Source: Durusdinium trenchii (Eukaryota > Sar > Dinophyceae > Suessiales > Symbiodiniaceae). Taken from it: a stretch of DNA of 64,000 nt. The stretch lies in assembly GCA_963970005.1 (NCBI GenBank), contig CAXAMN010018557.1, positions 237,346 through 301,345 on the forward strand, given 5' to 3'. Below, in pieces: positions 35,829 to 46,155 of this stretch. The notes beneath the pieces are model-generated. The model saw only the letters and a program-made list of their open reading frames with translations, did not search any database and was not told the DNA's origin. The translations under genes were made by a program, and so were the position numbers. Position 1 is the stretch's first letter; every line of letters starts with the position of its first letter.

Positions 35829-36587
35829 TCAGTTGAGTTGATCGCAAAGCTGGTGCGTAAGACCTCGGCGGAAGCTTCTGCGATCTTCCGTGAGGAGTCC
35901 TGACAAAAGGACCAGCCTAATCTGGGAAATGCGGCTACTGGCTTTCTTAACCTCGCGACCTATAACAAGATGCTTCAAAACACCTCCAGAATAGCAGAAT
36001 AGGAGCGGTTCATGCGACCTTGGATGTTGTGAAGCAAAGATCAAGTTCTCCACACTGCTCAGGTCGAGACCTCCGGGGCCCTGGTCACGTTCTCGTTCAC
36101 ATAGAAACTGACGTGGCCGGGGCATCTTACGTCTTGCCCGATCGTTTCATTGTCAGCTGGTTTCTTGTAAAACCCGTGGAGGCCAGTTAGTTGAACAACA
36201 AAGCCATCAACAGATATTGGGAACATGTAATTCTGGAATTCTCTGCTGTGTGCAAGGTACATACCCGTTTCAGGTGGAAACAAGACTCTGTTGAAAAGAG
36301 TAATCAAGCCCTCAGTCGTGTGTTTCACATCGTCAATGCATTGCATTCCTATGTCACCTACCAACATCTGGCAAAGAAATCGATCCGGTCCATCAGATTG
36401 TCGGGTCCAAAGGGTAAGTTTGCTGGGCAAGGCAATAAACATCAATAAACAACGAGGTACGTGGTGGGCATCTGAGTCTCCATGGTTGCATGTAGAGGAT
36501 GCCCCAAGTGCCTCCATGACCTTGACCGATTCGTATCCAGCATGGGCCTCGGACTGCGCTCCATGGAGTTCATTCATGGAACTTATT
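35829..36587 (-). CDS. unknown protein, two 3' exons
   Basis: Exon 36587-36362 (NELHGAQSEAHAGYESVK, VMEALGASST, VPRCLLMFIALPSKLTLW, donor GTAGGT) joins in phase to the terminal exon 36080-35829 (LDLSSVENLIFASQHPRS, LLFCYSGGVLKHLVIGRE, ISQIRLVLLSGLLTEDR, stop TGA). Third positions are G/C-rich. The phase at 36587 also matches the OSTC-like exon ending at 37048, so all four may be one gene. The segment YESVKVMEALGAS faintly resembles the next part of OSTC, but the C-terminal exon does not. Confidence 0.55.
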
Positions 36588-36654
36588 CTGAGACGATAGA
36601 TACATACAGATACTATCATAGAGTTACATATATATATATATATTATACCTGGAC

Positions 36655-36960
36655 CTTCCGCGGGTGTGTTTTTTCTGCCGTTTGGCGAAACAGCACAAAT
36701 TTCAGTCGTTTGCCGTAAAAAACGCCGTTTCATCTCAAAAGTGACGTTTCGATGTTTTTTACAGAGGTTACCAAACTAGCAGTTGGCAAAAGTCGCCGTT
36801 TGGTTGGGGAAAGTCGCCGTTTGGTCGGGAAAAGTCGCCGTATCAAAACCTTAACATACCATCGAAAACATGTCAATGCAAAAAGTGCTTCAGTACAAAA
36901 ATAGTTGGCGTTTGCTTGAAAAAGCAGTTTTGATTGAAAAGGCGGAAAAAATGCATACTT
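36655..36960. repeat. degenerate AAGTCGCCGTTTGGT repeats
   Basis: Copies of AAAGTCGCCGTTTGG (near 36791, 36812 and 36832) and related CGTTTGGCGAAAC, ACGCCGTTTCATC pieces in a T/A-rich setting. No coding signal. Confidence 0.7.
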
Positions 36961-37047
36961 ATGAAGACCCAGGTATATATAATATAGGGTTATAATTGAA
37001 TGTTATAGAATCAATTGGAATCGGAGTTGTGAACCAATCATCCATAC

Positions 37048-37259
37048 CTCCATAAAATTTGGTCATGTCCATGCTCCTCAGTTGCCCTGCAGCAAAAGCG
37101 TGGCGAATGAATGCTCCACCAAATCCATCCAAATCCCTCTTTCTACTCTAGACTCAAAACAAACGGATTTCCAAGCATGTTTCCGTAAGCGAGCCAAGGC
37201 ACAAAGGATTGTCCATCATGTCATAGACCACCCCTGCGTTGCTGGTCATGAGGAAGTAC
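37048..37259 (-). CDS. OSTC-like exons (oligosaccharyltransferase subunit family)
   Basis: Exon 37259-37191 reads YFLMTSNAGVVYDMMDNP and LCLG; exon 37086-37048 reads ATEEHGHDQILW. Joined through a GC donor (TC/GCTTAC) and CTGCAG acceptor they give GVVYDMMDNP...GSATEEHGHD, which matches the [22 protein letters not shown] core of OSTC/DC2 (a small membrane subunit of the ER N-glycosylation enzyme) as I remember it. The N-terminal exon was not found upstream. Downstream exons in phase (36587 and 36080) are less like OSTC, so the C terminus is unsure. Confidence 0.5.
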
Positions 37260-38178
37260 CTTGCATATGTTCACACGAGCACGTGGAACGATGACGGTCC
37301 CGATTTTGGGATTGGGTCAGAAAGCCCACTCTGTGTTCAGATCCCGTGACTGCTCGATACCTCCAAAGCTCCGACATGTTCGGTCTAGGATCTTGGGTGG
37401 GCCGAATGCATGGTCCAAGCATGCATGAGCTTGGCAGGCAGTGATTTTGCACATCAGCATCCATCATCAAGACCCCACTTGGAGATCCTTCGAAAGACCT
37501 GGATCAAACATCATGCCTTTTTGACATACACTTTTGGATACATGTGGGGGTCTGGAATGTTCCCGTCTCGTTGCATCAAGTTTCCCCAAATATGGGAACA
37601 ACATCATTAGTGCGAGCTTCCTTGTGTGGGGTAATGTGAAAACCTACCTAGAAGCTTACTCAAGCTACTAGCTACCTCTTCCTCTATCCACCCCTCCGGC
37701 CTTAAAAAAAGGTTCTGTCATCCTCCGAGATATTATATAATCCTCTGGACCCAGCATTGCCCTCCGACCCCTTGGGCTGTTCCAGGTCACGTGATGCCAC
37801 TCTCCAGCTCTTGACAACCACCTGGCAGCCAGTAGCCATCAGTTTTTTGGGGTGGCCAAACAAACATGGCTAATGACATGTGTAAGATTGATGTGGGTTG
37901 CACTACCCTGGTGATGTTGTCTGTGTACTGCTACATAAATAATGCATTTGCACGGATTTGTCATCCCAGAATGTTGTAAGAGACACTTCATGATAGCTAG
38001 TGGCACCAAAGCAAAGTCAACGAATTTGTACTGTAAATGATCTACAGTAATTCTGACACCATCTGACACCCGTACACTGCACCTGGACCTGATAAATCTG
38101 CTCCTAATCAATTTCAATGGAGAGATTAATCTGTCCCTTTCCCAGTCAACTGTTTTCATCCCCTATGGGCGTTCAACA

Positions 38179-38341
38179 GGGTAAGGGGGTTGCGTCATTC
38201 GCCCAAACTTTCTTACTGCTACGGCACAATTGCATTCCATGGCATTCTGTTGCCTGCACAAAGCAGATCTGGAATGAGGCTGACAGTGTTGCCATCAATG
38301 AGCTTTCGCCTGGACCATGGGCATATGCAATGGACATCTGA
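38179..38341 (+). CDS. unknown protein, candidate terminal exon
   Basis: After CAACAG: VASFAQTFLLLRHNCIP, WNEADSVAINELSPGPW and TGA at 38339-38341. Weak to moderate coding signal; the strand is not confirmed. Confidence 0.3.
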
Positions 38342-38589
38342 GATCTTCTGTCGAATCATTGATCATTGACCCTTTGACCAAGTGCTCTGAAATCTTCACC
38401 AATTCAAACTTCAAAATCCTTGTGCCAACACATCTTAGAGTCTTAGAGGTGTTTTCTGGTCGTTTTCGAATCAGAAATCAATTTCAATTGGCACCTATGC
38501 TGCATGCTCCTAAACACCTCCTCCCGGATTCGAACGATGAAGGAGATTGACCAACCCTAACCAATCCCCGATCGATCCCCTCGGCTCAC

Positions 38590-39140
38590 CCAAAGTGCTC
38601 AGGATTGGCAGCTGCGAGCATCTCCACATCCACTCGAAGCTTGGGCCCTGCAAACTTGTACAGGTCATTCCAGTGACTCTGCAAACACTCTGCGTGCTTT
38701 GAGAAAAAGCAGCCAGGTAGCCACCAGGCTCATTCCCCTTGTTTTGTCTCGCCTGTGGTGTCCTCGATGTCCCAGAGCTCAAAGAAGCCCACACCCGGCT
38801 TGATCTCCTCGGTGAAGCCTCAGCAAAAGCTCTATCAACCTACTAGCGATGGCCTCCAACCGAAGAGTGATGGCCTCCAAGCTTGAAAAAGAAACAGGGA
38901 AGACTGGTTGAGGTATTTATAGAGCCGGTCATTGTTCATCAACAAACCCAGCTCGCCAAATTCCTGACTCCCTCTCAACAGTGCTTGAAATTGCCGGGAT
39001 CCTCGGACAGCTTGAGGGACATTCAGGATCTCAGTGCTTTTCTTACGGTGGCCCTTCTTCTTGCCACCACTACTGGTGCCCTTCTTCTTTTCTTCAGGAG
39101 CCTGGTGATGCCTTGGAGCCCCAAAAAGGCATCCCTCCAC
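38590..39140 (-). CDS. unknown protein, three exons with a Lys-rich segment
   Basis: Exon 38818-38751 (TEEIKPGVGFFELWDIED) joins in phase, through a GA donor, to exon 38678-38590 (SHWNDLYKFAGPKLRVDV, EMLAAANPEHF, donor GTGAGC). Both have strong codon bias. Upstream, an open frame from 39140 to about 38960 reads EEKKKGTSSGGKKKGHRK and ILNVPQAVRGSRQF. On the opposite strand 39099-39193 could be read as a terminal exon (GIPPPEEDSVLQQELLNS, stop TGA); the reverse of the Lys-rich codons mimics a polypyrimidine tract, so I prefer the minus reading. Family unknown. Confidence 0.5.
38835..38884. repeat. inverted copies of the 21-bp unit in an intron
   Basis: ACTAGCGATGGCCTCCAACC and GTGATGGCCTCCAAG, 16 bases upstream of the proposed acceptor of exon 38818. 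Confidence 0.9.
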
Positions 39141-40026
39141 CAGAGGAAGACTCCGTACTGCAGCAAGAACTACTCAACTCCATGCTGCCTTGATCAGCCT
39201 CGATCTACCCTGTTGAGTGGCTTTTTGAAAGCATGGCCTCACTGTACCACTATGACGGCGATCCCGACCCAATCCTGAGGTGGCCACGCAGTTGAATGCT
39301 CTCTTGCTCTGTAGCATTGCGCCCGTTCAAAGGGTGGCAATTCAACCTAGAAGCTGCCAGGTGGAAATCTGGAGATCTAGAAAAGGCAAACCCTATCATA
39401 CAGAATCTTGATCTGTGTCCTTACTACGGATGGATTGTGCACAGTAATTGTCTGGGGGTTGGAGCAGTTGCTGCTTTCAATAGCTGACAGTCGCTCAAGC
39501 TGCCAAACAGACAGTGCCTGCCTTGCATTTCCTCTACCTATATTGTACAAAAAAAAATCCTCAGTTGCTCTAGGAATGTGCAGAATACAAGGAGCAAATC
39601 CAAGGAATCTTGAGGTTACTAGCGCAAGTCCAAGGAGCAAATCCAGCTCCGGCATTCGCAGATCATGCCTGTCAGCTGGTGGATGTCAGGCAAATGTCCC
39701 CCCTCTAATCGTATAATTGATATACTTGTTTATGTAACTTATAACTGTATAACTTGCTTTCCAAGAAGGCTATGCCCTTGGCACAAAGCCACAGCTCGAT
39801 ATAAGGGGCCAACAAACCATCAAATTTAGACTTTACAACAACATGTACAAAAGCCTTGAACATCTGAGTCCACTATTCAGTGACTGTTCAGCTGTTTGTC
39901 AAAAACAAAATGAGGATAGGCAGCACCTTGTCCGCAGGTTCAACACAAAGCCAACTGGCTGACCAAACTAAGGTGATTGACCAAACGAGTTGACTCTCTT
40001 TGAAGCACGTCAACCAAGCAAGATAC

Positions 40027-40889
40027 CTGCGGAGCAGCAGAATCATAACCTCGCCAGGCAGACGAAAAAAATAGCATCTCGGGCTCCTGCGGGATGTTGC
40101 CCAATACGTCCTGCAGTAGCCGCTTGGTCTGCTGATACGACTAACTATGACTAACTGATTGTCTGCGTATACTTGTGAGTTTGGGACCAGTTTGGGCCAG
40201 AATGTGCCAAGGTTGACAGGCACTTCATCCACACCCAAATTCATCAGATGAGGCCGTCCAACATGCAGAACTGACTATTGGCTGTAAAGGCCACCCCACC
40301 AAGGTCGGTTGCTGTGCTATGAATCATAATGATCTTCCAGCATCGGCACTTTTCTTCATCGGACTGCTTCGACCACTGCAGCTCCCCCTTCGACCACGTT
40401 GCCTTTTGTCTCGGCTCTCCACTCTTGAGTCTCGAGTCAAGGTGATTAGTGCCAAGGGCACTTCCTCAAAGGTGCAGCAATAGCCTGGCAAGGTCCCAAG
40501 GTCTCAAGGGTTGAGAGATGGTCGCAATTAGAGCAGGTCCGTTGCGACTAGCACAGTATGCGTCGCGGAGACACAGTTCAAGTACGACTATTCGGACAAA
40601 TATTATTCCATGTCTTTCAATAGTTTCGGATGATTTCAGACACCGTGTTATTCACATGTTGAGAGGACAATACATGATAATACCATGCGCACCTCTGCAG
40701 TTCTGTATCCATTGGCCATATTGACCACTGTTGACCCTTTTCGGCACCTAGAAGCTCGGTGACAGTGACATGACCGTAAACTGTCAAGGCCGCTGCCAGG
40801 TCCTGCAAGGCAGCCAAGCATGGTTCGATTCGTGAAAAGGCATGTCTTGTACTATCCAGGTGGTCCTGGCTAATGCCTGATTTGAACAC
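40027..40889 (-). CDS. unknown protein, three exons
   Basis: Exon 40889-40693 (ISQDHLDSTRHAFSRIEPC, LAALQDLAAALTVYGHV, acceptor CTATCAG, donor GTGCGC), exon 40274-40173 (NLGVDEVPVNLGTFWPKL) and exon 40131-40027 (RLLQDVLGNIPQEPEML, SAWRGYDSAAPQ, donor GTATCT). The last two join in phase across a 41-base intron. The first ends with two extra bases, so a missing small exon lies between 40693 and 40274. Past 40027 the frame stays open to about 39944. Family unknown. Confidence 0.55.
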
Positions 40890-40983
40890 CTGATAGACAA
40901 ACATGCAGCTATTTTAAAGAAGGTGCCGAAGGCAGCAGGCTTAGGTTAAAAGTTCATTGAAATTCAACGTCCTTCCCAATCAC

Positions 40984-41200
40984 CAAAGATACGAGTGATC
41001 AGTCTGAAGATCGAGTCTGGGGCATCTTCCAGCCCTTCATGGCAACATGTTGGGTTTGCTGAAGGTTCCCCTGACAAGCTAAGTGACTTCCCCAAGGTTG
41101 CAAAACATGTGAACCCCGACACGTCTGTGGCACCTCTCAAGTAAACTACCGGCCACAAAACAACCTGCCGAAGATCATCGGCAAAGGCACTCAAAATTGG
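40984..41200 (-). CDS. unknown protein exon next to the YR retrotransposon
   Basis: After GAGGCAG the frame reads ILSAFADDLRQVVLWPVV, LRGATDVSGFTCFATLG and LEDAPDSIFRLITRIF before a GTGATT donor. It begins only 20 bases beyond the outer edge of repeat B2 of the element. It is probably the next upstream exon of the 40.0-40.9 kb gene, but the phase with 40889 does not match, so either the donor or a linking exon is wrong. Confidence 0.4.
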
Positions 41201-41219
41201 CTGCCTCAATGCAGCAAAG

Positions 41220-41329
41220 AACCCTCCCTCTCCAAGCACGCCTTTTTGGAAGGACCACCAGGCAAAGGGGGGGATGCTGCAGGGCTGAGCAGAGCCCCCC
41301 CATAACTCCATCAGGCACAGCACTTGGGC
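41220..41329 (-). repeat. split repeat B2
   Basis: Starts AACCCTCCCTCTCCAAGC and matches 41477 onward with two base changes until CATAACTCCA, but lacks a 16-base block present in B1. Outer boundary of the element. Confidence 0.85.
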
Positions 41330-41370
41330 TGTGTGATTTTCAGACTCTTCAACTAGGGAGGGAGGGTGGG

Positions 41371-41476
41371 ACAAAAGAGAACTGCGCTCTATGTCAACCA
41401 CCACTTCAACCTCAACCTAGTATCATGCATGCTTGTGGGTGAGGGTTTGTGTGATCGCCTAAAGGCGAGCTGATCC
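41371..41476 (-). repeat. split repeat A2
   Basis: 106 bases, identical to 47824-47929. It contains the inverted repeat TCGCCT-AA-AGGCGA near its plus-strand right edge, which directly abuts B1. Confidence 0.95.
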
Positions 41477-41608
41477 AACCCTCCCTCTCCAAGCACGCCT
41501 TTTTGGAAGGACCGCCAGGCAGAGGGGGGGATGCTGCAGGGCTGGCAGGTCAGCACCTGCAGCAGAGCCCCCCCATAACTCCACCACACAAGACGTGGTC
41601 CTTCCAAG
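41477..41608 (-). repeat. split repeat B1
   Basis: Homologous to 41220-41329 with an extra 16 bases, GCAGGTCAGCACCTGC, which form a 6-bp stem with a 4-base loop. Lies between the RNase H coding end and A2. Confidence 0.85.
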
Positions 41609-41678
41609 CACTTGGCCCCTCACAGGCATCCCAAACAAAGCGTGCTCGGAAATCAAGCAGGAACAGCCTCCTTGGTGG

Positions 41679-43840
41679 CTAGCACTGCCCTAGGTTTAAC
41701 AGCGCGTGCCAATCGGGATGAATGCGCTTCATAGGGTCTAGCGCCGTCCAAAATTCTTCGCGCCCGCTTTTCCGAGAAAGCCAATCTGCCCATTTGTTGC
41801 GAATACCTGCTACATGCGAGATTTTGAGCATGATGCCCCGTTGGGCTGCGTACACTGCCATTGCTTGAAGCACTGACGCCAAGGGCTGTCTCATTGTAAG
41901 TCCTTTCTGTGAGACAGCAACCACCCCAGCGTTGTCGCATTGCTGGCGCAAGGAGATCCAATTGGTTGTACCCTGCAACTTGAACTGCTCCACTTGGCCA
42001 TCTAAAAGAGCCAGTTGTGCCAAAGCTTCCAGCGCTGCAATGAACAACTGCACTTTCCGTTCTTTGTGTGGGGGGAAGAACCAGGAGGGCAGATCATCCC
42101 CTCAAGAATGGTTGAAAAAATAGTAGATGTTTGCTGGATGCAGGTTGGAGCCCGGGGGTAGAAACCAGCCGCCAATACCCCATTCGTTACCTTCCGCAAA
42201 AGCATCAGCAGCAGCAATGGTTGCGGGGCCCAATTGTTCCATCAAGGAGAAAGGTTGATGGTTGTCCAGCACTGTACGAAAGAAGCGCACCACTGCCAAT
42301 TCATCTTTGGACAATTTGATGGTGGAGGGTTCGGGCTCCCCGAATTTGACCCAAGGCAAGCCGTTTTTGTGGGGGGGCGACCAGCGCCTCTTTTGGGGAA
42401 TGTACGCAACGAGCACCAATTTCAAGAAGGCCCCATCCTGCTTGCACATCTGACAGAGCCCCTGCTTGCTGCACCCGCATGCGCGGGCTGAGAAGTGTGT
42501 TGAGTGCTTGCAATTGCAAAGAGTCCAGCTTCAAGAAATGGAGACGTGGCTTATTGAGAGCGTAGAAAAATACTTGCAGCCATGGGCGCAGCCAGTGTGC
42601 CCCTGCTGTGTACCACACCAAACGCCCGACCAGGGACTGCAGCTGCTTCCGGCAAACCTGTTGAGGTGATTTGGAAATGTCACGCAGCGCTGCTCTGAAG
42701 AGCTGCAATTTATCATTGGGCAACGCGGCCATAGGCTGCCCCTCAAAATTGCAAAGCCAGCCTACCCACTGTAGGCAATTGCCTAAAGCTAGTTTATGCC
42801 AAGACAGAGGGAAGCCCAGCGCAGCCGCAAGGCAAATCAGAACACACGCCATTTCACCTGCTGTTCGTCTTGGCAGCAATGCAAGAACATCATCCACATA
42901 CACACAAAGGAAGTGTGCATGGAAAAGCAATCGGCGCGCTGTTCGAATGAAGGCCGCTGCAAGACGCGACCACCAATAAGATGCCCAACTGCAACCAAAA
43001 TGCGCTGTTTTGTAATACGCCCAGCGGGTCACGCCGGCGGCTGTTCTCACTGCAAACACACTGAGCCCTTGTTCCGAGGGGTGCGCTTTCACCCGCTTGT
43101 GTGCCTTCGAAAAGTCTGGGCTAAAGGGTACCCAGCTCTGGGAGGGGTGCTGGGAGACGAAGGAGGCCACGCTAGATAAGCTTGGCAATTCAATTTTTCC
43201 ACGAATCTTGCAGAGTTTCTTCACGTTTGAGACTGTACTGTCGCCAACTAGCCTGGGGGGCTGAGCCAGGTTTATGGATGATGCCGGACGTCCCGCTCAT
43301 CACCATTGATCCATTCCGCAAAGCCCTCCTGCACATCCTCTTCTATCAGCTGCTCTAACAGTTCCGGCTTGTCCAGTCCGGACTGCCAGGGTGAAGTACA
43401 CAGTAATAATTCTAAAGGAGGTGTTGATGGCACATCCACTTTTCTCCAAACACCAGAGGCTTCGATTGACTCCAAAACGCCAGTGCGAACCCCGATGCTC
43501 AACTGTTCGCATAGGTCAATGTCAATGTCTGCCCACAGTTCCAAGACCCCTTTCAGCAAATCGAGCGCAATTGGCTGTCCACATGCAATGTCTGTTTGGA
43601 AGAGCACTTTTGCTTTGTCAGGAAAGATGCCAAGTCGCCTCTAAGCAGCTCAATCTCCCCTTCATTCAGCAAGGGCTCCCGCGAACTTTGTTGCGCATGG
43701 CATGCCAGGCGCGCCACTAATCTCCAATATGGGAGGGGCCTTAGATACCCCCCCCCTACAGACCCATCAGATTCTTTTCCAAAAGATTCTGACATGGCTG
43801 CACATATGTACCCAAAAAGAATCTGGATGTGGATTGACAT
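41679..43840 (-). pseudogene. reverse transcriptase-RNase H gene of the YR element, frameshifted
   Basis: Segments in order on the minus strand: N-terminal part 43840-43272 in two frames (WINGDERDVR), RT core 43224-42301 with KLCKIRGKIELPSL, motif A PFSPDFSKAHKRVK, and the YVDD catalytic box (CVYVDDVLALL) and LGFPLSWHKLALG; then another frame with the RNase H start (AAADAFAEGNEWGIGGW, about 42200); a TGA at 42104-42102; then RNase H C-terminal part 42053-41679 (CDNAGVVAVSQ, HVAGIRNKWADWLSR). At least two frameshifts in the RT part, one before RNase H, and one stop. The residues of the polymerase site are present, the reading frame is not. Confidence 0.9.
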
Positions 43841-44400
43841 TTGGAATCTTTAAATATCAAAAAGAATCGTAATACGTAGTAGTGAAGTTCAATCTTGGAC
43901 TCTCAGGAGCGATATGAAGCGATCCTCCTTTTGTCTCTCACGGATTACCACGGTGATCCACAGTGTTACCCTGGGTGCAAGAACCGGAAATGTGTGGCAG
44001 CCACAGCCCACAGACCTGTACTGCTGCAAGGAAACACTGGAGTTGTACCCCTAAAATTCCCAAACTCAAGCGACACCGGCTCTGAGAACACTGCTTCTTT
44101 CTGAAAAGAAAGTATGTGACACACAAACAAACACATTAAAACATATAGAAATAAACATAGTATTCCGCAGACATCCACAGATTACCACAGTGAACTATCG
44201 AACTGTTATTTGTGGGAGCGCTTGGAAACTAAATTCGCGCAGATCTTTTCGATCATGGAATTCAAAAAAGAATCCGACCATACCCCCGACATACCCTGAC
44301 CATACCCTTGGCACAAAAAGAATCCCAAAAAATGAATCCACCAAAAAGAATCCGGGAACCTAGTTGGTACCCTGGATTCTTTTCCCAAGGTACCCCCCAT
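43785..44400. repeat. scattered AAAAAGAATC motifs between gag and RT
   Basis: The motif AAAAAGAATC occurs at about 43814, 43859, 44266, 44315 and 44343, with reverse-complement forms near 43780 and 44372. These bases interrupt the expected junction between the gag-like and pol parts and look like an old insertion. Confidence 0.6.
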
Positions 44401-44667
44401 TCTCCAATCCATGATGCGAGACCACCATTTCAGTCGCAGCTCTTGCCCGTGATCAACATCCCGTGGCTCGGACCAGTCAGCTGTGGAGTGGATGCCACCC
44501 CCATCACGCAGCATCACGCTAGGGGGCCCTGACTCCGGGTCAAGCGTTTGCCCTGTTACTGGGTACTGGGTGGATATTGCAGGGATGGGTGGGGCTGGTT
44601 TCGGCACTTGCGAAGAAGATTCCACTGCCACTGCCACATAGGGCGTAGAAGCCTGGTCTTCACCTAG

Positions 44668-45649
44668 TCACTGGACTTTCTTCTTGGCGCACACTGCTGA
44701 GTGATGATCTGTAGAGCCACACGCCGCACACTTGTGTTTGAACTTGCACTGACGCAATTTGCACTCCCCAGCAATCCATTTGAAGCACTCACCGGTCGGC
44801 TTGCGCTTGTCTGCGCCGCCCCCAGGTTTCTGCGTCTCAAAAGGTCTCTTGCGCTTCAATGGCTCGCGGTCTAGCGGCTTCTCCAATTTTAGCCGGGGCA
44901 TGAGCAAGGATCGGAGCATATCCCGATCAATTGCCACTGTGCTGAGCGCATCGTCCAAATTAGCTCCAGCATAGCAAAGTCCAAACACTTCTCGCATAGC
45001 ACATTGGTCGGCCTCTTCCGCTTCTTGCGCTGTGCAAAATCGGAAGTGAGGGCCGGGTTCATTGGTGTAAAATTTCATGAACCTCGAATTATTGTATAGT
45101 GCCCAACTGCCAAGATGCCCAGATCCGACCATCGCATACGCATGCGATCGCATTGCGTTCTTTCACAGCAGAGGCCACCTTTTCACTGAGCACTTTTTTC
45201 CAAGGTACCCAGTCCCAAGCCTTGTTGTCATGTTGGTTCTTGACCATACTCAAGAAATTCATAGCAGGCAAAGTTTCCAATTCAACCAGGCATCCAGCGT
45301 ATTTCTTTTCCAGCTCTCTGCGGAGCCTGTCACGATCGGCTACTGTCAAGACTTTGCCAGCTTGTGGTGTAGCGCGCAATGCCGGAACGAGCGCATTTGA
45401 TACAGGAAGGGCTTGTACTGGCACCCCCCCACCCCCAACACGCTGCCACAGACCGCGCAGCTTCTGCACCAAAGGTTTGTGTGACCAATTGTCGGCTGTC
45501 ACCCCCGCCCATTTCAAATCTGTGATGAGAAATTCTTTGGCAAACTGTTCGAAGGTCGCATCATCCTTGGATTGGAATGCGTCCTCTGTGTCGAAACCCA
45601 GCTCCACCAGCTTGGACCGCACTTCGTCCGGAAGTTTGGCAGTCACCAT
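44668..45649 (-). pseudogene. gag-like protein of the YR element, one frameshift
   Basis: Starts at 45649 (MVTAKLPDEVRSKLVELG) and runs in one frame to about 45150 (AWDWVPWKKVLSEKVA), then continues in another frame (YNNSRFMKFYTNEPGPH, DDALSTVAIDRDMLRSL). The C-terminal part has a CCCH finger (C-x7-C-x4-C-x3-H in CFKWIAGECKLRQCKFKH) and a CCHC knuckle (CAACGSTDHHSAVC), as expected for a nucleic-acid-binding gag protein. TGA at 44668-44670; the same frame is open again to 44206 with Pro-rich sequence, so the stop may be secondary. The frameshift near 45150 could be programmed or a mutation. Confidence 0.85.
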
Positions 45650-45899
45650 ATAATTCTCCTAAGCTGAAGCAGACATAATGCCAAACAGCAAAAGAATAAA
45701 CCAACCAAGAAACTCGACAGCCGTGAATGACCACGAACTATCTAGCTCACAACGGTAAAGCGGCCAGAGACACTGAAGGCTGAAGCCCCGAAGGCAGAAA
45801 GATCCCAATCATTGCTCAAGGCTCCTCACCAGACTTCCACAATTATGGTACAAGTACCTGTAGCTACAGTGGCCTTGCGCCCCCACAGAGAATACCCTG

Positions 45900-46155
45900 A
45901 AGGCCTTCCGCCCATAAAAAAGCCCTTCCGGCAAATAAAGGTGAACACGGCAAGTCACCTATTAAACAAGAGGGGTCTTCCACCCCAAGGAAGGCCCCAT
46001 TTGGACACGGCAAGTCCAGGGCACCACCAAGAGAGGAACGCTTGGGTCCTTAAGGCCTTCCGCCTATGAAAACGCCCTTCCGGCAAATAAAGGTGAACAC
46101 GGCAAGTCACCCATTAAACAAGAGGGGTCTTCCACCCCAAGGACGGCCCCATTTT
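45900..46155. repeat. 152-bp tandem repeat between YR and gag genes
   Basis: About 1.7 copies of a 152-base unit (AAGGCCTTCCGCC at 45900 and 46052, each followed by CGGCAAATAAAGGTGAACAC and GAGGGGTCTTCCACCCCAAG), with few differences. It overlaps the last codons of the YR frame and lies just upstream of gag, so it may contain the gag promoter or be a passive duplication. Confidence 0.9.

Noticed and set aside
36059..36733. 224-codon minus frame as one gene
   Set aside because: The right end is TA repeat and the left end is better explained by a different frame; only 36587-36362 is kept as an exon.
44206..44637. Separate 143-codon gene
   Set aside because: Same frame as the gag-like gene after its stop; treated as its degraded tail.
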